Assembly (NCBI RefSeq): GCF_039541915.1
Contig: NZ_BAABHD010000062.1
Coordinates: 1-18,788 of the forward strand
DNA from: Nibrella saemangeumensis
GTDB lineage: Bacteria; Bacteroidota; Bacteroidia; Cytophagales; Spirosomataceae
Length of the DNA stretch: 18,788 bases
Reading direction: 5' to 3'
Position numbers and translations under genes: made by a program. The notes below the pieces were generated by a model. It searched no databases. It saw only the letters and a program-made list of their open reading frames with translations, and had not been told where the DNA came from. Each line of letters starts with the position of its first letter. The stretch's first letter is position 1. Below, one piece after another: positions 1-6,586 of the stretch.

Positions 1-92
1 ATGATCCGACAAGCCTTAGAAACATTCTGAAGCTGGTCAGCTAGGTTAAGAATACCTAGCTTGTTCTTAATGATTTTCTCTTGTGTTGTCAT
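1..92 (-). CDS. IS481-family transposase, N-terminal fragment cut by the window edge
   Basis: A minus-strand reading frame opens with ATG at 92-90 and stays open to the window edge, giving 30 residues that begin MTTQEKIIKNKLGILNLADQ and run on to a KACRI segment. I recognise this as the start of the helix-turn-helix region of Bacteroidota IS481-family DDE transposases, which typically continue into a GYSR(D)xFYR motif; that part lies beyond the window. The enzyme would cut and join the ends of its own element. The gene points away from the hlyD-like gene next to it. The fragment is too short to show catalytic residues, so the family call rests on the N-terminal sequence alone. Confidence 0.75.
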   Translation of the reverse strand, partial: MTTQEKIIKNKLGILNLADQLQNVSKACRI

Positions 93-152
93 CGTCTTAA
101 TCAGTGGTTTGAAGGTACAAAAACTTTCAAACTGTCAGATTAAGTCTTGACT
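1..152 (-). mobile_element. End of an IS481-like insertion sequence (right boundary approximate)
   Basis: The transposase start at 92 leaves about 67 bases before the stop codon of the HlyD-like gene at 160-162, which fits the usual short leader plus terminal inverted repeat of an IS. The A+T-rich stretch around 131-152, with CTGTCAGATTAAGTCTTGAC, is the likeliest place for the terminal repeat. The other end is outside the window, so neither the repeat nor a target duplication can be confirmed. The boundary is therefore an estimate. Confidence 0.45.
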
Positions 153-159
153 AGTTCAA

Positions 160-1464
160 TTAACGTGTAAATCTGTGCTGTTGGAAGAAGGAACCAGGTA
201 ACAGTTTTCCCAGCAAGCGACTGTCATTAGTGATAATTTCAGCCGAAGCAGTCATACCAATTTTAACAGTAAGTGACCTCCCATAGGTCGTATTTAGGCC
301 ATTCGGTAATCCAACTTTAGCCATGAAAACGCTATCTTTGAGTGGCACATTGGCGATAGCTGTAATACGTCCTCGAACCGCGCCAAACTCCTGATAAGGA
401 AAACCGGCAAACTTGATCAGTACAAGTTGTCCCACCCATACTTTTCCAGCATTCTGTTGCGGCACCTGCAATTCCCCGAAATAATCGGCGCAAGGCGGTG
501 CTACATACACCAATTCCTGCCCGACAGCAACCAGCTGATTTTCCTGCAACGTAATGGGGAACGACACCCGCCCAGCAACAGGAGCCGTCAGCACGTATTT
601 CATGATCCACGAATCGGCTGCACTACGTAGCGTGCTGAGCGCCTGTAAAAATTTATCGCGTTCCTCGGCCACCTGTTTATCTAATTCAAGAAGCTCCTTC
701 TGTCTGGCGCGTTGAGCTGTCAGATTGCTGATAATAGCCAATATAGTCTGCTGATAGGGCAGCCGGCGGGCAATATTCTTGCTTCCTTCCCGCTTCAAAT
801 CCAGTCGGGAAATCACTTTTTCCCTGTATAGCTGTTGCTGGATTTGGTAATCCTCCTGCGCCAGTTGGATGTCCTGTGCCTGAATCTGGCACTGCTCACG
901 CAGATTATCGGCTAACGCGATCAGATCCTTGATTTCCTGTCGGAGCAATGCCAGTTTTTTACTGTAAATACCATTGGTTAGATAGGCTCGCAGTTGAATC
1001 CGGCTCTGCTCAAACGTCTGATACGCGGATTGCAACTCACCTAACTGATGATAGTTGGATAAACGCAGTTGGTGTAGATTTTCTAGATTATCTGGTCTAC
1101 CAACAACTGTCCAGGCTTTCGTCAACTCACTAGATAACTTCAGCACCTCATCGTGCCGGGCGGTGCTTTCTAGATAGGCAAGCACCGTTCCGGCTTTTAC
1201 CGCTTGCCCTTCCTGCACCAGTAGGCGCGTCAGTTTACCATCGGTGCGGGCTATGACCGCTTTAGGCGCATTAGCCGATGTAAGCCGGAAGGACGCTTTA
1301 ACCAGTTCCGGATAGCGAATCACCCACGCTCCCCAAAATACCAGCGCCAGCACAGCAAATACGACCGTGACACCCCAGCGTAATATCCATTTTGGCGCAC
1401 GCGAAAGCACTTCCTGCACCTCTTCGGAACGGAGTTCGACGAACGTATTGGATGGATGCAGCAT
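160..1464 (-). CDS. HlyD-family membrane fusion protein of a peptide exporter
   Basis: This 434-residue periplasmic adaptor would link the inner-membrane C39 ABC exporter encoded just upstream to an outer-membrane channel, as HlyD, CvaA and related proteins do. Residues 1-27 are cytoplasmic, about 28-48 form one hydrophobic membrane anchor, and about 66-100 (KAVIARTDGKLTRLLVQEGQ and following) are a lipoyl/biotinyl-like half domain. Residues 105-280 are Gln/Leu/Glu-rich and likely form the alpha-helical coiled-coil hairpin. Residues 290-420 form the second lipoyl half and beta-barrel, including the family-typical TAPVAGRV segment. The length is normal for the family. The gene follows the transporter by 28 bases, so the two are almost certainly co-transcribed. 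The last few codons abut the insertion sequence at the left edge, so the extreme C-terminus might not be native. Confidence 0.9.
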   Translation of the reverse strand: MLHPSNTFVELRSEEVQEVLSRAPKWILRWGVTVVFAVLALVFWGAWVIRYPELVKASFRLTSANAPKAVIARTDGKLTRLLVQEGQAVKAGTVLAYLESTARHDEVLKLSSELTKAWTVVGRPDNLENLHQLRLSNYHQLGELQSAYQTFEQSRIQLRAYLTNGIYSKKLALLRQEIKDLIALADNLREQCQIQAQDIQLAQEDYQIQQQLYREKVISRLDLKREGSKNIARRLPYQQTILAIISNLTAQRARQKELLELDKQVAEERDKFLQALSTLRSAADSWIMKYVLTAPVAGRVSFPITLQENQLVAVGQELVYVAPPCADYFGELQVPQQNAGKVWVGQLVLIKFAGFPYQEFGAVRGRITAIANVPLKDSVFMAKVGLPNGLNTTYGRSLTVKIGMTASAEIITNDSRLLGKLLPGSFFQQHRFTR

Positions 1465-1492
1465 ACCCGTTTAAGTTGCGGTTGAATAGTTC

Positions 1493-3916
1493 TTACGTCC
1501 CCAGCTCCAGCTGATTGCGGACCAACTGCCAGTAATCGCCCCGGCGGGCCACCAACTCGGCGTGGGTACCTATTTCGGTTATTATGCCTTTATCGAGGAC
1601 CACAATCTGATCGGCGTGGCAGACCGTACTAAGCCGATGCGCGACAATAACTACGGTTCTACCTTGAAAGAACTCGCCCAGATTCTTCATGATAACGGCT
1701 TCGTTAGTAGCGTCTAGGGCGTTGGTCGCTTCATCGAAAAACAGGTACTGTGGGTCCTTGTAGACGACGCGGGCAATCAGAATCCGTTGCCGCTGGCCCT
1801 GGCTGATGCCGTTGCCCTCCGCGCCGATTTTCGTGTGCAGACCCAATGGCAGTGAATCGATGAACTCGCCCAGGTTTGCTACCCGTACGGCATGATCTAG
1901 CCGCCCGACATCGATGCGGTCGACGCCCACAGCGATGTTACGAGCAATGGTGTCTGAAAAGATAAATCCGTCCTGCATCACGGCACCGCACTGGCTTCGC
2001 CATAGTGCATGACCAACGTTACGTAATGTGGTAACCGCTCCAGTGGATGTGCCCAGCGGGGTGTCGCCCAATGGAACACCGCCAAATCGAATGTCACCTG
2101 TAGACGGCTCGTAAAACTTGAGCAGTAGCTTCAGCAGGGTAGTTTTGCCGCTACCACTCATGCCCACAATCGCCGTAGTACGTCCTCCAGGTATCAGTAG
2201 GTTAACGCTACGTAGCACTGGCTCATTACCCGCGCCAGTATACGTAAATGATACGTGTTGCAGGTTTAACGCATTATCGGCTGGCATCTGATCGATACGC
2301 AGCTGGTCAGCGGGTTCCTCATCGGCCAGCGAGTGAATTTCGTTGAGCCGCTCCAGGCTGATTTTGGCATCCTGCAAACCCTGCGTAAAGCCAACCAGTT
2401 GCTCAAGGGGGCTGTTCATCTGCCCAATAATGTACTGCACGGCCAGCATCGCACCCAGCGTCAACTGCCCGTTAATGACGGCCTGCGCGGCCAGAAACGT
2501 AATCAGAATGTTTTTGCCTTCGTTGATAGCGAACGCTCCAGCTGTGTGCAGCTGACTGAGGGCCAAACCCCGTATCTGCACCTTAAACAACCGAACCTGC
2601 AACCGCTCCCACGCCCAGCGCATAGGCCGCTCGGCCCCGGCTAGCTTGATTTCCTGCATCCCCTGAATCAGTTGCACCAGGCTGCTCTGGTTTTTGGCTG
2701 ATACGTCGAACCGTCGAAAATCCAGTTTCCGACGCTGGCGCAGAAACAGCACCACCCAGGCTACGTAAACCCCACTGGCAATCATAAAAATACCGAAGAT
2801 GCTCAGGTTATACAGCGCCAGCACCACGCCGAAGATGACGAGGTTGACCAGTGAAAACAATACTGTCAGCGTTTGCCCGGTCAGGAAAGCTTCGATGCGG
2901 TGGTGGTCACCGATGCGCTGCATAATATCGCCAAACTGCTTGGTATCGAAAAACGACACCGGCAGCCGCATGAGCTTGATGAGAAAATCGGATAGAATAT
3001 TGAGGTTAACGCGGGTGCTGATGTGCAGCAGAATCCAGCTACGGATAAACTCTACCGACAGCCGCCCCATCATCAGCATCAGTTGCGCCCCCAGCACTAA
3101 ATAGACAAAGGGCAGGTTCTGCGTATTAACACCAATATCAACCACCGATTGCGTCAGGAAAGGAAACAATAGTTGCAGTCCACTCCCAACTGCCAATGCC
3201 AGCACCAATTGCATCAGCAACGGCTTATATTGCCAAAGATAGCCCAGCACCCGTCCATAACCGTAAGACTTAGCAGGTTCATCGTCTTGCTCAAAAAAAG
3301 TAGGCGTAGGCTCCAGCAGCAGTACTACGCCCTCCTTGTGTCCCGACGAATCGACACCGGTGGACTGCGCTGACAGCCATCGTTGGCAGAATTCTTCTGA
3401 CGAATATGTAATTAACCCTTTCGCTGGATCAGCTACGTAGATAGTGCCTTTGAGCGTGATAGGAGAGGTTGAGTGCGTGGAAGTTTGAGAGGACGAAAAA
3501 ATAATCTTCTCTTCACTGATTTCAAAATTGGTTAAAGATGGGCTTTGCAATGCGTTACTAAAGCCAACATCATGTTTGAGAGTGGTGCGCCCACCTTTGA
3601 TGGCAGTTAACCAGCTTTTATCTTCTCCTTTGATAGCATAAACAACCACAAAATGATTCTGCTCCCAATGCACAATACAGGGCAATGGGGCCTCTTTGGC
3701 CAGTTTCTCAAACGAAATCTTTATACCCATTGACCGAAAGCCAATAGTTTCAGCAGCTTCGGCGATTCCTAATAACGAAACGCCTTCTTTATCAACCTGC
3801 GACTTCTCCCGTAGCGACTGTATTGTAAACGACCGACCGTAGTGCTTGGCCACCATACGTAGGCAGGTAGGGCCGCAATCCATATGATCCAACTGTTTAT
3901 AATGAGGAAAGCTCAT
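1493..3916 (-). CDS. C39 peptidase-containing ABC exporter (PCAT, bacteriocin/RiPP type)
   Basis: This 807-residue protein should cut the double-glycine leader from a precursor peptide and export the product. The N-terminal C39 peptidase has Cys14 in QLDHMDCGPTCLRM, His88 in QNHFVVVY and Asp163 in VADPAKG. A transmembrane domain spans about 225-510. The nucleotide-binding domain has Walker A GMSGSGKTT (585-593), an ISQGQ signature (704-708), Walker B YLFFDE (724-729), a NALD D-loop and the H-loop His760. Two oddities are visible. About 55 extra residues separate the catalytic His and Asp (roughly 97-155) where the family usually has a short loop, and about 15 extra residues lie between Walker A and the Q-loop (about 618-632). 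It begins 13 bases after the glycosyltransferase gene. The obvious substrate is the GG-leader peptide encoded at 5016-5213. Confidence 0.95.
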   Translation of the reverse strand: MSFPHYKQLDHMDCGPTCLRMVAKHYGRSFTIQSLREKSQVDKEGVSLLGIAEAAETIGFRSMGIKISFEKLAKEAPLPCIVHWEQNHFVVVYAIKGEDKSWLTAIKGGRTTLKHDVGFSNALQSPSLTNFEISEEKIIFSSSQTSTHSTSPITLKGTIYVADPAKGLITYSSEEFCQRWLSAQSTGVDSSGHKEGVVLLLEPTPTFFEQDDEPAKSYGYGRVLGYLWQYKPLLMQLVLALAVGSGLQLLFPFLTQSVVDIGVNTQNLPFVYLVLGAQLMLMMGRLSVEFIRSWILLHISTRVNLNILSDFLIKLMRLPVSFFDTKQFGDIMQRIGDHHRIEAFLTGQTLTVLFSLVNLVIFGVVLALYNLSIFGIFMIASGVYVAWVVLFLRQRRKLDFRRFDVSAKNQSSLVQLIQGMQEIKLAGAERPMRWAWERLQVRLFKVQIRGLALSQLHTAGAFAINEGKNILITFLAAQAVINGQLTLGAMLAVQYIIGQMNSPLEQLVGFTQGLQDAKISLERLNEIHSLADEEPADQLRIDQMPADNALNLQHVSFTYTGAGNEPVLRSVNLLIPGGRTTAIVGMSGSGKTTLLKLLLKFYEPSTGDIRFGGVPLGDTPLGTSTGAVTTLRNVGHALWRSQCGAVMQDGFIFSDTIARNIAVGVDRIDVGRLDHAVRVANLGEFIDSLPLGLHTKIGAEGNGISQGQRQRILIARVVYKDPQYLFFDEATNALDATNEAVIMKNLGEFFQGRTVVIVAHRLSTVCHADQIVVLDKGIITEIGTHAELVARRGDYWQLVRNQLELGT

Positions 3917-3929
3917 AGCTCATAAAGCT

Positions 3930-4736
3930 CTATAAGTGTCGTTGCAATATTTTCCAACCATGTTCTTTTATCAGGTAATTTATGACCTCGATTCTTTCTT
4001 TTTGAAAGTTCATTTTCTTCCAAGATGCAACTTCATCATGACCATAATATTTTTTTAAATTACCACACATTTTAAACTCGCTCTGAGCAGGTACAACTGT
4101 CGATATGTTATTTAATATTTTGCATGTTGCAGATAAATGAATATCCTCAGCATTTTCTAATGTGTAAGGTTTTATTTTCCAAAATAAATATATCCACTCT
4201 GTTTTAAATAACCAGCTATTACAGCCAAAATCTGTTTCTGTATCAGTTTGGTTGAAATTAAATAACTTCTCATCATTTCCATCACCAACTAAAAATCTTC
4301 GCAAGTCAGTTATCTCCGGACCACATGCTTTTCGTTGATAAGTAATAATTCGACCGGCACCTGAAATAATAGAATTTTGGTCTTTACACATCCTTCGACT
4401 TTCTTCTAGCCAGTTTCGTGAAGGTATAACATCATCATCAAGTATCCATACATATTCAGATTTTACATGTAAAGCTAAAGAAAACCTACCAAAATATTTT
4501 AAATTTATTGAAGCACTAATAAAATGGATATTAGGAAATTTTCGTTTAACTTTGTTAATATCAACATGATTCCCGCATTGATAAACCCATATCTGGTAAG
4601 GTTGTTCAGTTTGATTAAGTATAGCCTCTATTTGCTCTTCTAAGTGACACCTTTTCCATACAGTTAAAATGATAGTAACGAGGCCTCCTTTATTTTCTTT
4701 ATACTCTTTCTTTTGAAGAAAAAATCTAGCTAACAT
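3930..4736 (-). CDS. GT-A (family 2-like) glycosyltransferase, candidate peptide glycosyltransferase
   Basis: This 268-residue soluble protein has the GT-A nucleotide-sugar fold. It opens with GGLVTIILTVWKR (17-29), has an aspartate triad in VWILDDDVIPSRNW (DDD at 100-102, the metal/sugar-nucleotide DxD site), and carries an ENAEDIHLS segment (194-202) positioned like the acceptor-side catalytic acid region. No membrane segment is visible. It lies between a double-glycine precursor gene and a C39 exporter, as SunS (a GT2 S-glycosyltransferase) does in sublancin clusters, which suggests the Cys-rich peptide is its acceptor. That role is inferred from context; the sequence does not identify the sugar or the acceptor atom. 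The gene is A+T-rich and is first in the unit it forms with the exporter and adaptor genes. Confidence 0.8.
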   Translation of the reverse strand: MLARFFLQKKEYKENKGGLVTIILTVWKRCHLEEQIEAILNQTEQPYQIWVYQCGNHVDINKVKRKFPNIHFISASINLKYFGRFSLALHVKSEYVWILDDDVIPSRNWLEESRRMCKDQNSIISGAGRIITYQRKACGPEITDLRRFLVGDGNDEKLFNFNQTDTETDFGCNSWLFKTEWIYLFWKIKPYTLENAEDIHLSATCKILNNISTVVPAQSEFKMCGNLKKYYGHDEVASWKKMNFQKERIEVINYLIKEHGWKILQRHL

Positions 4737-4792
4737 TGGGAATACATTTTATTAAGCTATTTTAAATATGTAAATGAGTTATATCTCTGTGG

Positions 4793-4823
4793 CAAAAGTA
4801 ATCTCATCTTCAATTTCAATAAA
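4793..4823 (-). promoter_or_regulatory. Bacteroidota-type promoter for the glycosyltransferase-exporter-adaptor unit
   Basis: On the minus strand TACTTTTG (4800-4793) matches the -7 consensus TAnnTTTG exactly. TTTA (4823-4820) lies 19 bases upstream and matches the -33 TTTG element at three of four positions. Transcription would start near 4786, about 50 bases before the glycosyltransferase start codon at 4736. The call rests on the consensus match, the correct spacing and the placement in the only long gap of this cluster. Confidence 0.55.
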
Positions 4824-4827
4824 GAGC

Positions 4828-4875
4828 AAGTAATATGAAATGAGTCTAATTAGTTGAACTTAATTCATATTACTT
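4828..4875. repeat. 12-bp inverted repeat just upstream of the promoter, possible operator
   Basis: AAGTAATATGAA (4828-4839) is repeated as its exact reverse complement at 4864-4875 with a 24-base spacer. A second short palindrome, CTTACC-CT-GGTAAG (4873-4886), overlaps its distal arm. Both lie immediately upstream of the -33 element of the predicted promoter, a position typical of regulator binding sites. No regulator gene is adjacent, so the binding protein is unknown. Confidence 0.4.
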
Positions 4876-4973
4876 ACCCTGGTAAGCTATGTTAATTTTA
4901 AATTTTTGCAGAATACATCTTTAAATATATTCTGTTAAAAAACAAAATAACGCTATTTTATATAACTTACCAC

Positions 4974-5027
4974 GACAATTGTTAAAAGCAGGGGTATAAA
5001 GATATACCCCTGCTTTTAACAATTGTC
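4974..5027 (-). terminator. Perfect 25-bp stem-loop overlapping the peptide stop codon (terminator, attenuator or mRNA stabiliser)
   Basis: Bases 4974-4998 and 5003-5027 are perfect reverse complements of 25 bases separated by the four bases AAGA. On the minus strand the stem begins in the third-last sense codon of the precursor gene (GAC AAT TGT TAA) and contains the stop codon. No run of T follows on the minus strand, so it is not a textbook intrinsic terminator. Strong hairpins directly after bacteriocin structural genes commonly limit read-through and protect the short precursor mRNA. Either role fits here, because the next unit has its own promoter downstream. Confidence 0.7.
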
Positions 5028-5213
5028 TACATAACCCTGATCTCCCATATAACAAGGACACATGACATTATATTTGTAGTCTGCCGTTATACATTCAACT
5101 GGATTTTGATTGGGGTCAAAACAATGGCATCTATAACTACCACCGCCTTTTATTTCTTTCATTTGCTGCTTTGAAAGCAAGTTTGTAGCAAAGTCCATTA
5201 ATAATTTTTTCAT
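5016..5213 (-). CDS. Double-glycine-leader, six-cysteine RiPP/bacteriocin precursor peptide
   Basis: This 65-residue protein starts MKKLLMDFATNLLSKQQMKE, followed by IKGG, a classic leader with a double-glycine cut site after Gly24 (or Gly25 of the GGG run). The core of about 41 residues has Cys at 29, 31, 41, 52, 54 and 65. The spacing CxC-X9-C-X10-CxC-X10-C reads as two copies of a CxC-X9/10-C unit. The only Ser/Thr in the core are Ser26 and Thr43. The gene lies 35 bases after the GT-B glycosyltransferase and about 280 bases before the GT-A one, in a cluster with a C39 exporter and a disulfide-forming oxidoreductase. It is probably exported after leader removal, with its cysteines oxidised and possibly glycosylated. 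It resembles the GG-Bacteroidales precursor class; the mature product and its activity cannot be read from sequence. A strong hairpin closes the gene. Confidence 0.85.
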   Translation of the reverse strand: MKKLLMDFATNLLSKQQMKEIKGGGSYRCHCFDPNQNPVECITADYKYNVMCPCYMGDQGYVDNC

Positions 5214-5248
5214 GATTGAAAAATTGGTTTAAGTGAATAACTAACTTA

Positions 5249-6586
5249 TTATGATTTGGCCAAATCCGCAGTAGGGTACCAATTATTGATTGATCGCATA
5301 TTAATAAGACTTATATTTTGGCGATAAACCGAATTATTTAATAATTCCACTATTTTCTTTCTTAAAGTTTGCTCTGTGTCTTTTCGTAAATTTCCTTTTA
5401 TTCCCCATCCTTTTACTACTAATCGAGCAGCATTACCTGGTTGGTCGCTTTGAAGATTTAACGGATAGGCCAACATTGGAATACCAGCAGTTAAGCACTC
5501 ACATATTGAATTCATTCCTGCATGAGTTATCATCATACTACAGTAGGGTAATATCTCTGTTTGAGGTATATGCTGCTGGATAAATATTTTTTCATTTTGC
5601 CGATCCACTATGGACATATACAACTCACCGGCAGATATAACTAAGTAAGTATCTGAAATTTTTTCAACAGTAGTAATTAGTTTATAAAAAAAAGATATTG
5701 CAACGGACTTGTGTAATCCACTTAAAGTTCCTAGTGATGCATAGATTATATGCGTTTTTTTTATCTCTGCATCTTCAAGTGATGCACGAATAACTTGCCA
5801 AATAGCTGTAGACTTTATTGAGGTTTCATTTTGATTTTTGTAAGGGTAATAAATAAATTTTTCATACTTGTCTAATTTATACCAATCATATTCTAAAAAT
5901 TGAGGCCGTACATGAACGATTGGTACATATCTTATACTTTCGTAAAGAGCATTGTATTGCCGACGACATAGGTCAATGTTTATACCTTGTCTTAAGGCAA
6001 ATCGCTTCAAAAAAAAATAATCATCTACACCCATAAAAATAATTCTTTTTAAAAGTGTGTTTACTTTTCGCTTAACTAAATAAGTTCCCCAAAGTAAACT
6101 AGCAAATAGATGGTAAATAAGATTATCTTTAAAAGGTTTTCCACAAGTTAAAGGAGGTATCCCTTTTTCACGGCGGGTTGGTAATTTTGTGTTGATAAGC
6201 GTAATTCTTTTATAATCTTGACTTAGCAAAAAATAATAATGATTCAAATGCTGGTCAATAAAAATTTCGTCAGGATTAAAAACACGGCACTTTTCACGAA
6301 CTGCATATACTGCTTGTAGGAATTCCCGGTAACGAAGCAACATAAATTTCTTGTCAATTACACCTTTCAAAAAGAAACCTAAAGCTGTTCGCCAGTTATT
6401 TATTATATATTCCTCTAGACACCACAGGGTGGTAAACTCAAAATCTTGAGCTTCCACATGTTTCCTTAGATCTACTGTACCTGAAAACACTACTCGGTAT
6501 CCTTGCTTCCGCAATTGATTAGCAAAACCAAAACAGGCATTGTAATGACTTGGAACTGGTAAAACGATAAAAAGTGCAGTTTTCAT
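5249..6586 (-). CDS. GT-B (family 1, UGT/MGT-like) glycosyltransferase
   Basis: This 445-residue protein begins MKTALFIVLPVPSHYNACFG, the usual N-terminal acceptor-domain start of UGT-like enzymes. It has a linker strand at IIYASLGTLSG (280-290) and a C-terminal nucleotide-sugar site HAGMNSICECLTAGIPM (355-371) followed by DQPGN (381-385), matching the HxGxxS...E...DQ..NA pattern of macrolide, carotenoid and lipid glycosyltransferases. The length is normal and no membrane segment is visible. Its start codon overlaps the stop of the upstream oxidoreductase gene (ATGA at 6586-6583), and the precursor gene follows after 35 bases, so it is translationally coupled to the peptide pathway. The acceptor could be the peptide, a sugar already on it, or a lipid; context favours the first two. 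The coding sequence is A+T-rich. Confidence 0.85.
   Translation of the reverse strand: MKTALFIVLPVPSHYNACFGFANQLRKQGYRVVFSGTVDLRKHVEAQDFEFTTLWCLEEYIINNWRTALGFFLKGVIDKKFMLLRYREFLQAVYAVREKCRVFNPDEIFIDQHLNHYYFLLSQDYKRITLINTKLPTRREKGIPPLTCGKPFKDNLIYHLFASLLWGTYLVKRKVNTLLKRIIFMGVDDYFFLKRFALRQGINIDLCRRQYNALYESIRYVPIVHVRPQFLEYDWYKLDKYEKFIYYPYKNQNETSIKSTAIWQVIRASLEDAEIKKTHIIYASLGTLSGLHKSVAISFFYKLITTVEKISDTYLVISAGELYMSIVDRQNEKIFIQQHIPQTEILPYCSMMITHAGMNSICECLTAGIPMLAYPLNLQSDQPGNAARLVVKGWGIKGNLRKDTEQTLRKKIVELLNNSVYRQNISLINMRSINNWYPTADLAKS

Noticed and set aside
39..61. 8-bp inverted repeat AGCTAGGT...ACCTAGCT that could be a terminator for the exporter operon
   Set aside because: It lies inside the N-terminal coding sequence of the IS481-family transposase, so a terminator role for the adaptor gene is unlikely.
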